64,000 nucleotides of DNA from Propionibacterium australiense (GCF_003666605.1 NZ_RCIV01000011.1:29572-93571); one strand, 5' to 3'; shown: positions 29,142 through 38,729, numbered from the stretch's first letter. Notes: generated from the letters alone by a model not told the origin. Numbers and translations are program-made.

Positions 29142-29969
29142 CGCCATGCGGCGCCGCCATGGGGACGCTTCCACGTGTTTCACCCACGAGCTGAGCCGCA
29201 AACGATGGTCGCGCATCCGCGCACGACGGTATCCCGCCCTCTGGGCCGCTGCGAAGAAGAAGCAGGGACGCCCCGAGCAGGAACCGCTCGATGCGCGAGC
29301 TCCCGGAGGCGAGCCCGCGGGGCCGCAGCCGAATGCGACGAGGGGCGGCAGCTCGCCGCGGGCAGGCTCCCCGATGCGTGCCGCGAGGACCCCGTGCAAC
29401 GCAGCCCTGCCGCCGACTATCCACCCCGGATCCTGGGCGGGGAACAGCCGGGCCTCACGGACCGGGACTCCGGTGCCGCGAGCCCCACTGGGTCGGGAAG
29501 GGTTCACCTCGGCGGCACGCACAATCCTCGAGGTAATTTCCAAGAGACTCAGCAGGAGATGACATCCCAAGCCATGCTCTGATTCATTGAGGCTGTGACA
29601 ATCCTGCGCCATAGGCCGGATCCGCCGTGATGCCGCTTCCTCGGCGCTCCGTGCCCCATGACAGGCGACTCTGGGACCGGCGCTGAGCCATCTGGCCAGG
29701 TCGACATTCTTGCTCTTGGGCGGACATGTGGTATTCTCCACCTCGCATTTTGCTCTTGTGTTTTCCTGATCGTTCTCGAATCGCCTGCGATGAGACCTGT
29801 CCCCCAGTCAGTGACGCACAGACGAAAACATCACGAATCACCAAGCCCTCCCGATGAGCTTCACCACACACCCCGGGTGATCCATCAGCGATCCGATCCG
29901 CGAGGAAGACAGAAGAAACGGAAGGAGTCTTCATAGCGGCGGGCGAGAACACCGAGGAGAATCCCCGTC
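29142..29969. other. Gene-poor 830-bp stretch before the CPBP protease
   Basis: No gene is well supported. Composition changes from GC-rich (to about 29520) to clearly AT-richer (29540-29960), unlike the rest of the window. TTGCTC (29710-29715) and TATTCT (29732-29737), 16 nt apart, make a plausible promoter, giving a long leader before TTG 29970. A 48-codon basic frame (29790-29936) lies in that leader and may be chance. A second good ribosome-site string (GGAAGGAG, about 29919) has no start codon after it. Confidence 0.4.
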
Positions 29970-30683
29970 TTGTCATCGACCCAACCGACACGAGAGAAAA
30001 TCGACCATCTCACCTGGCCCGACATCCTCGTGCTCACCGTCATCATGTGGGGGCACAGCATCGTCACCTCCACGACCGCCTATCTGTCCCAGCTGGAGGG
30101 CACCGAAACCGCCGACGAGAGCCTTGAGTTCGCCGCCTCGGACAACTACGGGGCGCTGGCCATGCAGGCGGTCCTCCTGCTCCTGGCCCTGGCATATCTG
30201 TGGATGCGACGCTTCGACTTCAGAACATGGCACGTGCGTCTCAGCCCGAAGGCCCTCGTCCAGGGCATCCTGGTCTTCCTCGGCGGGGCGCTTCTCATGG
30301 ACGCCTATTTACTGATCACCAGCCCGCTCACGGAGATCCTTCCCATCCCGGGACCCATCGGCGCCTTCTTCGGGAACGAGACGGTGTCGAAGGTGATCTA
30401 CTCCCTGCTCAACGGCTTCTACGAGGAGATCTACTTCCTCGGCATCTGCCTCGCAGTCAAGCCCCACCAGCTGAAATGGGCGGTCCCGTTCTCCTTGCTG
30501 GTCCGCGCAAGTTTCCACACCTACCAAGGAATGATCAACGCGCTCGGGATCGGAGTACTGTTCGGCGGACTCATCTACCTGCTCTACAAGCGGTCCAAGG
30601 ACAAGAACCTGCTTCCCTTCTTCATCGCCCATGCGATGGGGGACATCTTCGGCGTGGGCCTTGTCTCCTATTTCTGGACATGA
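29970..30683 (+). CDS. CPBP-family intramembrane metalloprotease
   Basis: A 237-residue integral membrane protein with about six helices. The three CPBP (CAAX protease and bacteriocin-processing) motifs are present: EE in FYEEIYFLG (about residues 152-153), FHTYQG (about 180) and HAMGD near the end. The start is TTG 29970, 9 nt after GAGGAGA; an in-frame TAG at 29934 excludes a much longer protein. Such proteins act in peptide maturation, immunity or surface-protein processing. No precursor peptide was found nearby. Confidence 0.82.
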   Translation: MSSTQPTREKIDHLTWPDILVLTVIMWGHSIVTSTTAYLSQLEGTETADESLEFAASDNYGALAMQAVLLLLALAYLWMRRFDFRTWHVRLSPKALVQGILVFLGGALLMDAYLLITSPLTEILPIPGPIGAFFGNETVSKVIYSLLNGFYEEIYFLGICLAVKPHQLKWAVPFSLLVRASFHTYQGMINALGIGVLFGGLIYLLYKRSKDKNLLPFFIAHAMGDIFGVGLVSYFWT

Positions 30684-31094
30684 TGGGGAGCGAGCCGGGG
30701 CACGGCCAGCCCCCTGGGCACGGGGCCACAAGCATCCATGACCGGGGCGGCGTAGAACAGATCCCCCCAGCCACAGCGACGCCAGGCCCATCGGAAGTCG
30801 TGGCGGCCGGCCCCTGCTCACCGAAACAGCCCTCACACCACCACGACCCCGGGCAATACCGTCATGCGCGAGTCCCCTGGCCATCGATCCGCCCATCCGT
30901 TCACTCCTGGGTGAAGAAGCCCCTCTCATTCATCAGCGCTGAGCGAACAACTGCGCGGTGGGGATCGTCGCGCAATGCGGACATCCCTGCCGCGCAACGA
31001 TCTGCGTCTAGTCTGTGATCGACCCTGAGAACACCCCGATCCTCAGTGGACACCCGATAGCCGGTGGCAGGACCACCGGAAGCAAGGAGCATCC
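30684..31094. other. Intergenic region before the PTS gene
   Basis: No gene supported. TAGTCT at 31009-31014 is a possible -10 about 80 nt before the PTS start. No antiterminator RNA hairpin of the BglG type was recognised. Confidence 0.3.
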
Positions 31095-33206
31095 ATGGCC
31101 CAGGAAAGCACTGCCCCGACGACGAGCGACGCCTCGGCGATCGTCGACGCCCTCGGCGGCCCCGACAACATCACGAGCCTCACCCACTGCGCGACGCGGC
31201 TGCGGTTCCAGCTGCGCGACGGTTCCGGCGTCGACAAGGACACGGTCGAGAAGATCCCCGTCGTCATGGGCGCCGTGCCGCAGACCGGCAACCGCTACCA
31301 GGTCGTCATCGGCGGGGCCGTGGCAACCGTCTACAACGAGATCATGGCCCTGCCGCAGATGGCGACGATGGGCTCCGGCAGCAAGAAGCCCTCCGACGCC
31401 GAGGTCAAGGCCGCCGCCAGGCAGGGCGGCGTCCGCGGCCGGTTCAGCTGGGTGGACACCTTCTTCGAGTTCCTGTCCGACTCCTTCCGCCCGATCATCG
31501 GCGTGCTGCTGGGCGCCTCGCTGTTCATCACCTTCATGGCCCTCATGAGCACGCTCGGTGTCATCGGCAACTGGTCGAGCGGCGAGGCCGAACTGCCGCC
31601 GAGCTGGGCGTTCATCAACCTGTGCTGGCGATGCGTCTTCTACTTCCTGCCGCTCTCGGTGGCCTACAACGCCACCAAGAAGGTGGGCGCCGACCCGTGG
31701 ATCGGCTTCTCGGTCATGGCGGTCCTGCTGCTGCCCGGCTTCATGACCGCCGACAACTCCCTGCTGTCGGACAGCCACGTCACGCACGTGCTGGGCCAGG
31801 ACATCAACATCGTCCAGGCCTTCGGGCTTCCCCTGACGATCTTCGACTACGGCCAGCAGGTGTTCCCGCCGCTGCTCATGGCCGGGCTGCTCGGCCCGCT
31901 GTACAAATTGACCAAGCGGATCATCCCCGACAACCTGCAGCTGATCTTCGTGCCCTTCCTGTGCATGCTCATCATGATCCCGCTCACCGCGTTCGTCCTC
32001 GGCCCGATCGGCGTCTACGCCGGCGCCGGCCTGTCGACCGCGCTGAAGGCCGTCAACGACCTGTCACCGTTCATCTTCTGCCTGCTCATCCCGCTGCTGT
32101 ACCCGTTCATGGTGCCGCTGGGCCTGCACTGGCCGATCAACGCCGTCATGCTGCTCAACATCCAGGCGATCGGCTACGACTACATCCAGGGGCCGATGGG
32201 CGCCTGGAACTTCGCCTGCTTCGGCGCCTCCGCCGCGGTGCTGGCCATCTCGATCCGTGAGAAGGACGTCGAGATGCGCCAGACCGCCACCGGCGCCGTC
32301 GTCGCCGGCCTGGTCGGTGGCATCTCGGAACCGAGCCTGTACGGCATCCACCTGCGTTTCCGGCGCATCTACCCGCGCATGCTCATCGGCTGCGTCGTCG
32401 GCGGCCTCATCCAGGGCATCGGCGGTGGCGTGACGACGAACGCCTTCGTCTTCACCTCGCTGCTGACGATCCCCGCCTTCAGCAACATCCCGCTGTACGC
32501 CCTCTCGGTACTCGCCGCGTTCGCCGTCGCATTCGTCGCCATCTACTTCTCCGACTACCGCACCCCCGAGCAGCGCGCCGAGTCCAGGGAGCGCATCGCG
32601 CAGCAGCGCGCCGAGCACGAGACCCGGGAGATCGCGCGCGAGGCGAGGAAGACAGAGCACAAGGCGGAGAAGAGCGCCACCGCTCCCGCCCCGGCGAAGA
32701 CCGCCCTCGCCCCGAACGCCGTGACCAAGGTCGCCTCGCCGCTGGCCGGCCGGGTCATCCCCCTCGAAGAGGTGCCCGACCCCGTGTTCAGCGCCGGGAC
32801 CGTCGGCAAGGGTGTCGGCATCGAGCCGGTCGGCACCACCGTCGTGGCCCCAGGCGACGGCACGATCGTCGTCGCACAGGCCACCGGCCACGCCTTCGGC
32901 GTCAAGCTCGACAACGGCATCGAACTGCTCATCCACGTGGGCATCGACACCGTGAACCTCGAGGGCAGGGGCTTCGACGTGAAGGTCGCCAAGGGCGACC
33001 GTGTGGCGGCCGGTGACCCGCTCGTCACCTTCGACCCCGAGGTCATCACCGAGGCCGGCTACTCGCTCGTCACGCCGGTGCTCGTGACGAACGTCCGCAG
33101 GTTCGCCGAGATCACCAGGATCGCCGAGGGCGAGGTGAACCCGGGCGACGCCATCATCGAGACGACGGCCAAGCCGCCCAAGGAGCCCAAGCCCGCAGCC
33201 GAGTGA
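31095..33206 (+). CDS. PTS beta-glucoside-type permease, EIIBCA fusion
   Basis: A 703-residue sugar phosphotransferase permease. Domain order is EIIB (1-90, phospho-Cys32 in ITSLTHCATRLRF), EIIC (about 115-480, ten or so helices, GISEPSLYGIHLRFRR near 415), a charged coiled linker (485-540) and EIIA (545-700, LASPLAGRVIPLEEVPDPVFSAG, phospho-His near 614 in LLIHVGIDTV). The domain set is the Bgl family, which covers beta-glucosides, sucrose and trehalose. Neither a glycosidase nor a regulator adjoins it, so the sugar cannot be assigned. Confidence 0.92.
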   Translation: MAQESTAPTTSDASAIVDALGGPDNITSLTHCATRLRFQLRDGSGVDKDTVEKIPVVMGAVPQTGNRYQVVIGGAVATVYNEIMALPQMATMGSGSKKPSDAEVKAAARQGGVRGRFSWVDTFFEFLSDSFRPIIGVLLGASLFITFMALMSTLGVIGNWSSGEAELPPSWAFINLCWRCVFYFLPLSVAYNATKKVGADPWIGFSVMAVLLLPGFMTADNSLLSDSHVTHVLGQDINIVQAFGLPLTIFDYGQQVFPPLLMAGLLGPLYKLTKRIIPDNLQLIFVPFLCMLIMIPLTAFVLGPIGVYAGAGLSTALKAVNDLSPFIFCLLIPLLYPFMVPLGLHWPINAVMLLNIQAIGYDYIQGPMGAWNFACFGASAAVLAISIREKDVEMRQTATGAVVAGLVGGISEPSLYGIHLRFRRIYPRMLIGCVVGGLIQGIGGGVTTNAFVFTSLLTIPAFSNIPLYALSVLAAFAVAFVAIYFSDYRTPEQRAESRERIAQQRAEHETREIAREARKTEHKAEKSATAPAPAKTALAPNAVTKVASPLAGRVIPLEEVPDPVFSAGTVGKGVGIEPVGTTVVAPGDGTIVVAQATGHAFGVKLDNGIELLIHVGIDTVNLEGRGFDVKVAKGDRVAAGDPLVTFDPEVITEAGYSLVTPVLVTNVRRFAEITRIAEGEVNPGDAIIETTAKPPKEPKPAAE

Positions 33207-33227
33207 GCCCCCAGGTCTGGGTGGACA

Positions 33228-33257
33228 GAGGCCCCCGCGCATCGGCGCGGGGGCCTC
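33228..33257. terminator. Strong bidirectional hairpin after the PTS gene
   Basis: GAGGCCCCCGCGC-ATCG-GCGCGGGGGCCTC, a perfect 13-bp stem with a 4-nt loop, 22 nt after the PTS stop and 22 nt after the converging GPP34 gene. Confidence 0.8.
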
Positions 33258-33279
33258 GTCGTCGGTGCAGCCGACCGGC

Positions 33280-33957
33280 TCAGACCATCGTTGCGGCCGA
33301 CAACTGCGTCATGTACGAGAAGTACTCGGCCAGCGCCATGGCCAGGCCGTCGTCCTCCCAGCTGCGTTCGGCGATCTCGCGGGCGCGGCGCTTCATCGGC
33401 TTGGCCTCCAGCCGCGGGAAGACGGCGGTCAGCGAACGCGAGGCGTAGAGCAGGGCGATGAGGGCGCGGGTGCGGTCGTCGGGTTCGGCGCCGCCGAGCG
33501 CGGCACGCACCCGGGCCCGCAGGTCGATCTCGGTGCTCGCGTCGCCCTCGGGGTAGCGGGTGAGCGGGATGAGGCCCAGCAGCTTGATGTGGCGCTCCCG
33601 CAGGATGCCCGCCTCGACCAGGTGCTGCAGCTCGTAGCTGCGCAGCGAGCGGACCGGGCCCGAGCGGGACGAGAAGGGCCCCACGAGAGCGGAGATGGCC
33701 TGGTCGTAGGTCTTGCCCTCGACGGTCTCGACGATCTGGGCGAAGAACTCGTCGCTCGGCTCCTCCTCGCCGCGGGCGAGCAGCTTCGTGTTCTTCGGTC
33801 CCTCGACGAAGACGAGCTGGCGCTTGGCGATGAGTTCGACGATCTCGGCCGCGGCGACGGTGAAGTTCACCGTGGTGAGGTCACGGACGAAACCGCCCTT
33901 CTTGTCGTCGAGGACGAGTAGGAGATACTCGGCGGCTAGGTTCACTGTGGTCGTCAT
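33280..33957 (-). CDS. GPP34 (GOLPH3/Vps74) family protein
   Basis: A 225-residue protein matching the bacterial branch of the GOLPH3/Vps74 family: AAEYLLLVLDDKKGG at the start, AAAEIVELIAKRQLVFVEG, LVEAGILRERHIKLLGLIPLTRYP and a late LIALLYASRSLTAVFP. The eukaryotic members bind phosphatidylinositol 4-phosphate and sort glycosyltransferases; the bacterial role is not established. There is no signal peptide or transmembrane segment. ATG 33957 begins the conserved region. Confidence 0.8.
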   Translation of the reverse strand: MTTTVNLAAEYLLLVLDDKKGGFVRDLTTVNFTVAAAEIVELIAKRQLVFVEGPKNTKLLARGEEEPSDEFFAQIVETVEGKTYDQAISALVGPFSSRSGPVRSLRSYELQHLVEAGILRERHIKLLGLIPLTRYPEGDASTEIDLRARVRAALGGAEPDDRTRALIALLYASRSLTAVFPRLEAKPMKRRAREIAERSWEDDGLAMALAEYFSYMTQLSAATMV

Positions 33958-34078
33958 GGCTCAGACCCCCTGTGGTGCGGAGCACCCGCCCTTGGGTGCC
34001 TGTGCCCATTATGGCCCCGCGGGCACGAACCCACCACGGCCTTCCCCGCACGAGTGCCCGGGCCGGGCACGGGTGCGC

Positions 34079-35350
34079 TCAGCGCGTCTCGAAGAGCTCC
34101 TGGCCGCCCAGGTAGGGGCGCAGCACCTCGGGGACGACCACCGAGCCGTCGGCCTGCTGGTAGTTCTCGAGGATCATGAGGATCATGCGGCTCATGGCGC
34201 ACAGGGTGCCGTTGAGGGTCGCCACGTGCTCGATGTTCTTGCCGTCGCGCATGCGGATGCCCAGCCGGCGGGCCTGGAACTGGGTGCAGTTCGAGGTCGA
34301 GGTGATCTCGCGGTACCTGCCCTGCGAGGGCACCCAGCCGTAGCAGTCGTACTTGCGGGCGGCCGAGGCGCCGAGGTCGCCGGAGGCCACGTCGAGCACC
34401 TGGAAGGGGATGCCGAGGTCGGTGATGAACTCCCTCTCGTTCTCCAGCAGCCGCTGGTGCTCGGCGACGGCGTCCTCGGGCCGGCAGTAGGTGAACATCT
34501 CGAACTTGTCGAACCAGTGGACGCGGAAGATGCCGCGGGTGTCCTTGCCGTACGAGCCGGCCTCGCGGCGGAAGGCGGGGCTGAAGCCGGCGAGCCGGAT
34601 CGGCAGTTCGCCGGCGTCGAGGATCTCACCCGAGTGGTAGGCGGCCAGGGGGACCTCGGCGGTGCCGACCAGGTACTGGTTGTCGCGTTCCAGGTAGTAG
34701 ACGTCGTCGGCGGCCTGGCCGAGGAAGCCGGTGCCGTCCATGGCCTCGGGGTTGACCAGGGCCGGCGGGATCACCGGGGTCAGGCCCCAGGCGAGGGCCT
34801 TCGTCAGGGCGAACTGGATGAGGGCGAACTCGAGCAGGGCGCCGGGGCCGGTGAGGAAGTAGAACCGGGAGCCGGAGACCTTGGCGCCGCGCTCCATGTC
34901 GATGGCGCCGATGCCCTCGCCGAGCTCGAGGTGGTCCTTGACCTCGATGCCCTCTGCGGCGAAGTCGCGGGGGCTGCCCACCTCGTCGATGACGTACAGG
35001 TCGTCCTCGCCGCCGGCCGGCACGTCCTCGAAGACGATGTTGCCGAACTGCTTGACGATCTCGGTGTACGCGGCGTCGGCCTCGTCGGCAGCGGCCTGCA
35101 GCGCCTTCACCTGGGCCGACAGCTCCTTGGTGCGGGCCAGCAGGGCCTTCTTCTCGTCGCCGGAGGCCTTGGCGATCCGGGCGCCGAACGACTTCTGCTC
35201 GGCGCGCGCGGTCTCGAAGGCGCTGATCGACGAGCGGCGCGCCTCGTCCGCGGCGAGTGCCTCGTCGACCAGGTCCACGGACTCGCCGCGGGCCTTCTGG
35301 GAGCGACGGACACGGTCGGGATCGGTGCGCAGCAGTTTCGGGTCGATCAT
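34079..35350 (-). CDS. serS: Seryl-tRNA synthetase
   Basis: A 423-residue class II synthetase. The N-terminal coiled-coil arm (about 30-100, for the long variable arm of tRNA-Ser) is followed by the catalytic core: motif 2 [32 protein letters not shown] and motif 3 [20 protein letters not shown]. The length is standard. Three of its substrate tRNAs are encoded in this window. ATG 35350 lies six bases after TAGGCT, implying a leaderless mRNA with no T-box leader. Confidence 0.96.
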   Translation of the reverse strand: MIDPKLLRTDPDRVRRSQKARGESVDLVDEALAADEARRSSISAFETARAEQKSFGARIAKASGDEKKALLARTKELSAQVKALQAAADEADAAYTEIVKQFGNIVFEDVPAGGEDDLYVIDEVGSPRDFAAEGIEVKDHLELGEGIGAIDMERGAKVSGSRFYFLTGPGALLEFALIQFALTKALAWGLTPVIPPALVNPEAMDGTGFLGQAADDVYYLERDNQYLVGTAEVPLAAYHSGEILDAGELPIRLAGFSPAFRREAGSYGKDTRGIFRVHWFDKFEMFTYCRPEDAVAEHQRLLENEREFITDLGIPFQVLDVASGDLGASAARKYDCYGWVPSQGRYREITSTSNCTQFQARRLGIRMRDGKNIEHVATLNGTLCAMSRMILMILENYQQADGSVVVPEVLRPYLGGQELFETR

Positions 35351-35356
35351 GGGCCA

Positions 35357-35362
35357 AGCCTA
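35357..35362 (-). promoter_or_regulatory. -10 element TAGGCT for serS
   Basis: TAGGCT on the minus strand, six bases before ATG 35350. Confidence 0.45.
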
Positions 35363-35464
35363 CCGTCGGGGTGCACCGGCGGTTGTCGCGCCGGACGGCG
35401 GTGGACCCGGTTGCCGGCCCGCAGATCCGGGGCGCGCCGCCGCCCCGGCCGGAGCAGCCCCTGA

Positions 35465-35470
35465 GACAAT
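35465..35470 (+). promoter_or_regulatory. -10 element GACAAT for the PAP2-DAGK gene
   Basis: GACAAT six bases before GTG 35477, divergent from the serS promoter about 100 bp away. Confidence 0.4.
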
Positions 35471-35476
35471 CGGTGC

Positions 35477-37078
35477 GTGACCACCCGGACGTTCAGCCGC
35501 TTCAACCTGTGGGTCGTGTGCCTCTTCGCGCTCGCGTTCCTCGCCTGGACGCATCTGACGCTGCGCACCGGCCTGCTCGCCCGTCTCGATGCCCTCAGCC
35601 AGGCCCCGCACCTGATGCCCGGATCGGCCGGTGAGCAGATCGCCGCCGCCTTCGCCCTCGTCACGCATCCGATCATCGTCTGCCTCGTCCTCGCCGGCCT
35701 GGGTGTGTGGGCCTGGCGTCGGCGGCTGCGTCATCTCGCCGTGGCGGTCCTCGCCTCGGGCCTGGGCAGCTGGCTGGCCTGCGTCCTGCTCAAGAAGCTC
35801 ATCGGGCGGCCACGCCCGCCCTCCCCGCTGGACTGGCTGCTCACCTACCGGGGCGCGGCCTACCCGAGCAGCCACATGGCGGTCATCGTGGCCGGCGCCA
35901 TCACCGCGATCGCCGTCAGCACGACCACCCGGCAGTCCCGTGCCACGATCCTCAGCTGGCGCGTCGTCGGCGTCCTCGCGATCCTGCTCGAGGCCGCCGA
36001 CCGTTTCGCCATGAACGCCCACCGCCTCACCGACATCGTCGGCGGCGCCCTGCTCGGCGGCCTCGTCACCTCACTCGTCCTCTTCCTGGCCCGGGTACGC
36101 ATGCTGCCGCTCATCGCCACCCGGCGGCGCAGCACGCCGCGCCCCGTCGGCGGCCTGTGCGTCGTGATCTACAACCCGGCCAAGGTGGCCGACGAGATGG
36201 TCTTCCGCCGTCAGATCGCCGACGAGCTGAGCGGGAGACACTGGCAGTCCCCGCTGTGGCTGCAGACCACGCCGGAGGACCCCGGCGCCGAGCAGGCGAG
36301 GGAGGCCGTCGCCCGCGGCGCCGACCTGGTCATCGTCGCCGGGGGCGACGGCACCGTGCGCGCCGTGACCCAGGCGCTGGCCGGTTCGGGCATCCCGATC
36401 GGCCTGATCCCGGCGGGCACCGGCAATCTGCTCGCCAAGAACCTGGGGCTGCCCCTGGACCAGGAGGACGCCATCTTCGTGGCGATCAACGGCCAGCCGC
36501 AGGACATCGACCTCATCAGGCTGGTCGTCGACGGCCACGAGGACGAGCCGCTCCGCTTCGCCGTCATGGCGGGCATCGGTTTCGACGCCCGCCTCATGGC
36601 CCGAACGAACGACGCGCTTAAGAAGATGATGGGCGCCGCCGCCTATGTCGTCTCGGCGATGCCCGAGCTGCTCTCCAAACCGCACCGCGTGCAGATCAGC
36701 GTCGACGGCGCGAAGCAGGTGCGCGGCAACGCCGTGCTGACGGTCATGGGCAATGTGCCGTCCATCGGCAGCAACGTCACCCTCATCCCGGACTCCGACC
36801 CGACCGACGGGCGCATGGAGATGATCGTCGGATCGCCCTCGGGCATCTCGAGCTGGGCGCGGATGGCCACCCGCGTCCTCACCCGCATCGGCGCGGACCG
36901 CTCACTGGAACGCTACGCGGGCCGCTCGATGAGCGTGCGGGTCGACGAGCCGATGCCCTTCGAGCTGGACGGCGACACCGTCGGCGAGGGCTCCTACTTC
37001 GAGGCCGAGGTCGACCCGGCAGCGGTGTCGATCATGGTCGCCTCGAGCCCGGCGAACCACTCCGCGGCCGCCGCGTAG
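35477..37078 (+). CDS. PAP2 phosphatase / diacylglycerol kinase-like fusion
   Basis: A 533-residue two-domain protein. Residues 1-215 are a PAP2-type membrane phosphatase with about five helices and the motifs KKLIGRPRPP, YPSSHMA and a late RxxxxxHxxxD-like MNAHRLTDIVGG. Residues 230-525 are a DAGK/LCB5-like lipid kinase: IYNPAK, VIVAGGDGTVRAV, LIPAGTGNLLAKNLGLP and ELDGDTVGEG. Together they could interconvert a lipid and its phosphate. Its last 85 nt overlap the 3' end of pheA on the other strand. Start GTG 35477 follows a close -10. Confidence 0.88.
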   Translation: MTTRTFSRFNLWVVCLFALAFLAWTHLTLRTGLLARLDALSQAPHLMPGSAGEQIAAAFALVTHPIIVCLVLAGLGVWAWRRRLRHLAVAVLASGLGSWLACVLLKKLIGRPRPPSPLDWLLTYRGAAYPSSHMAVIVAGAITAIAVSTTTRQSRATILSWRVVGVLAILLEAADRFAMNAHRLTDIVGGALLGGLVTSLVLFLARVRMLPLIATRRRSTPRPVGGLCVVIYNPAKVADEMVFRRQIADELSGRHWQSPLWLQTTPEDPGAEQAREAVARGADLVIVAGGDGTVRAVTQALAGSGIPIGLIPAGTGNLLAKNLGLPLDQEDAIFVAINGQPQDIDLIRLVVDGHEDEPLRFAVMAGIGFDARLMARTNDALKKMMGAAAYVVSAMPELLSKPHRVQISVDGAKQVRGNAVLTVMGNVPSIGSNVTLIPDSDPTDGRMEMIVGSPSGISSWARMATRVLTRIGADRSLERYAGRSMSVRVDEPMPFELDGDTVGEGSYFEAEVDPAAVSIMVASSPANHSAAAA

Positions 37079-37944
37079 TCGGCGTTGGCGGTGCCGGCGC
37101 GCAGGACCGGTGGCACCCTGTCGGCGCGGGGGTAGCTGCCGAGGAAGACGATCCGCTTGCAGACCCGCTTGAGACCCATGAGCGCCTCGGCCATGCGGGC
37201 GTCCGCCATGTGCCCCTCGGCGTCCATGCTGAAGCAGTAGTTGCCCAGCACGGTCTTGGTGGGGCGTGACTCGATGCGACACAGGTTGACGCCGCGCACC
37301 GCCAGCTGCTGCAGGATGGCCAGCAGCGCACCGGGCTCGTCGTGCTGGATGTAGGCCACGAACGTCGTCTTGTCCGCCCCGGTCGGCGCCGGCGCCTGCC
37401 CCGGGCGGGCCACCAGGATGAACCGGGTGACGGCGGCGCCGTTGTCGGCGATGTCGCTCGCCACCGCCTCGAGACCGTACATCTGGCCGGCGACCGGGGC
37501 GCAGACGGCGGCATCGAAACCCGAACCCGGCTGGGAGACGGCCTTGGCGGCACCGGCGGTGGAACCGCGCTCGATCACCTCGGCGTCGGGCAGGTTCTCG
37601 GCGAGCCAGTCCCGCACCTGGGCCGCCGCGTGCGGGTGGGTGATGATGCGGCGGACCTGGTCGATGCGCGTGCCGGGCCGCACGCAGAGGTTGAAGCGCA
37701 CGTTGACGAGCACTTCGTGGATGATCTGCAGGGGCGCGGCATCGGGATCGGCCAGGTTGTCGAGGGTGGCCGAGACACCGCCCTCGACCGAGTTCTCGAT
37801 CGGCACCATGGCGGCCTCGACCTCACCGGCACGCACCGCGTCGAGCGCCTGGGCGACGGTGCGGAAGGGGACCGCATCGTCCTCGCTGTAGGACAGCAGG
37901 GCCTGATGGGTGAAGGTGCCCTGGGGGCCGAAGTATCCGAGCAT
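36994..37944 (-). CDS. pheA: Prephenate dehydratase
   Basis: A 316-residue enzyme converting prephenate to phenylpyruvate in phenylalanine synthesis. The catalytic part (1-180) reads YFGPQGTFTHQALL, VPIENSVEGGVSATLDNL and NGAAVTRFILVARPG (the TRF motif). The ACT domain (about 200-275) has GALLAILQQLAVRGVNLCRIESRPTK, the GAL and ESRP phenylalanine-binding motifs for feedback inhibition. The C-terminal 28 codons are encoded opposite the end of the PAP2-DAGK gene. ATG 37944 follows TAGGCT by seven bases. Confidence 0.94.
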   Translation of the reverse strand: MLGYFGPQGTFTHQALLSYSEDDAVPFRTVAQALDAVRAGEVEAAMVPIENSVEGGVSATLDNLADPDAAPLQIIHEVLVNVRFNLCVRPGTRIDQVRRIITHPHAAAQVRDWLAENLPDAEVIERGSTAGAAKAVSQPGSGFDAAVCAPVAGQMYGLEAVASDIADNGAAVTRFILVARPGQAPAPTGADKTTFVAYIQHDEPGALLAILQQLAVRGVNLCRIESRPTKTVLGNYCFSMDAEGHMADARMAEALMGLKRVCKRIVFLGSYPRADRVPPVLRAGTANADYAAAAEWFAGLEATMIDTAAGSTSASK

Positions 37945-37951
37945 GGCCCCG

Positions 37952-37957
37952 AGCCTA
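37952..37957 (-). promoter_or_regulatory. -10 element TAGGCT for pheA
   Basis: TAGGCT on the minus strand, seven bases before ATG 37944. Confidence 0.4.
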
Positions 37958-37997
37958 GGCGATGGCGTGCGGGCACAGGCCCCGCGTCCGAGCACCG

Positions 37998-38723
37998 TCA
38001 CCGGGACGCCGTTGCGGCGCCGGGCGGGCCGGCTCGGCCGCGGCGGATGCTCGCGGCGGGCTCGGGCCAGGACGGGCCGGGCTCGCCGAGGGCATCGGCG
38101 AGCAGTGCGAGATAGCGGCTGCGAGGGACCTCGATCCCGCCGAGGCTCGCCAGGTGCGGGGTGAGCCACTGCACGTCGAGCAGCCCCGCCCGGCCACCGG
38201 CGCTCAGCTCGTCGACGAGGCGGACGAGCGCCACCTTCGACGCGTCCCGGCCGTGCTGCGGGTCGTGGAACATGGACTCCCCGGCGAAGAGCCCGTGGAC
38301 GCTGACGCCGTAGAGCCCGCCGACCAGGCGCCCCTCCTCGTCCCAGCTCTCGACCGAGTGCACCCAGCCGCACTCGTGCAGCTCGGTGTAGACGGCCCGG
38401 ATGTCCTCGTCGATCCACCCGTAGGGGCGGGAGGGATCGGCGCAGCCGGAGAGCACCTGCTCGAAGGCCCGGTCGATGCTCGTCGTGTACCGGTTGAGGG
38501 AGCGTTTGAGGCTGTGGCTGACGCGCAGGGCTCGCAGGGGCAGGACGCCCCTGCGCACCGGGGACCACCAGCCGATGCCCTCGTAGCCCGACTCGTGCAG
38601 CGGCATCGGGAACAGGCCGGCCGCGTAGGCGGCCAGCGTGAAGTCGGCGTCGAGCGTCTCGGTGAAACCGACGAGGTCCTGCTCGGGCCACTCGTTCACG
38701 TCGCCGAAGAGTTCGATGAGCAC
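37998..38723 (-). CDS. aat: Leucyl/phenylalanyl-tRNA-protein transferase
   Basis: Adds Leu or Phe to N-terminal Arg/Lys of proteins, tagging them for ClpS/ClpAP-type degradation. The family core is clear: ADFTLAAYAAGLFPMP, GIGWWSPVRRGVLPL, the central CGWVHSVESWDEEGRLVGGLYGVSVHGLFAGESMF, and LLDVQWLTPHLASLGGIEVPR. GTG 38723 was chosen because TACATT lies six bases upstream and the family begins near IELFG; the frame extends up to 38798 with an unconserved Ala/Gly-rich sequence. pheA follows 53 nt downstream. Confidence 0.9.
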   Translation of the reverse strand: MLIELFGDVNEWPEQDLVGFTETLDADFTLAAYAAGLFPMPLHESGYEGIGWWSPVRRGVLPLRALRVSHSLKRSLNRYTTSIDRAFEQVLSGCADPSRPYGWIDEDIRAVYTELHECGWVHSVESWDEEGRLVGGLYGVSVHGLFAGESMFHDPQHGRDASKVALVRLVDELSAGGRAGLLDVQWLTPHLASLGGIEVPRSRYLALLADALGEPGPSWPEPAASIRRGRAGPPGAATASR

Positions 38724-38729
38724 GGCCCC

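Noticed and set aside
29790..29936. 48-residue basic peptide before the CPBP protease
   Set aside because: No ribosome site and no leader-core layout of a ribosomally made peptide; kept only as part of the AT-rich leader observation.
31015..33242. BglG-type antitermination control of the PTS gene
   Set aside because: No RAT-like hairpin or antiterminator gene was found near the start.
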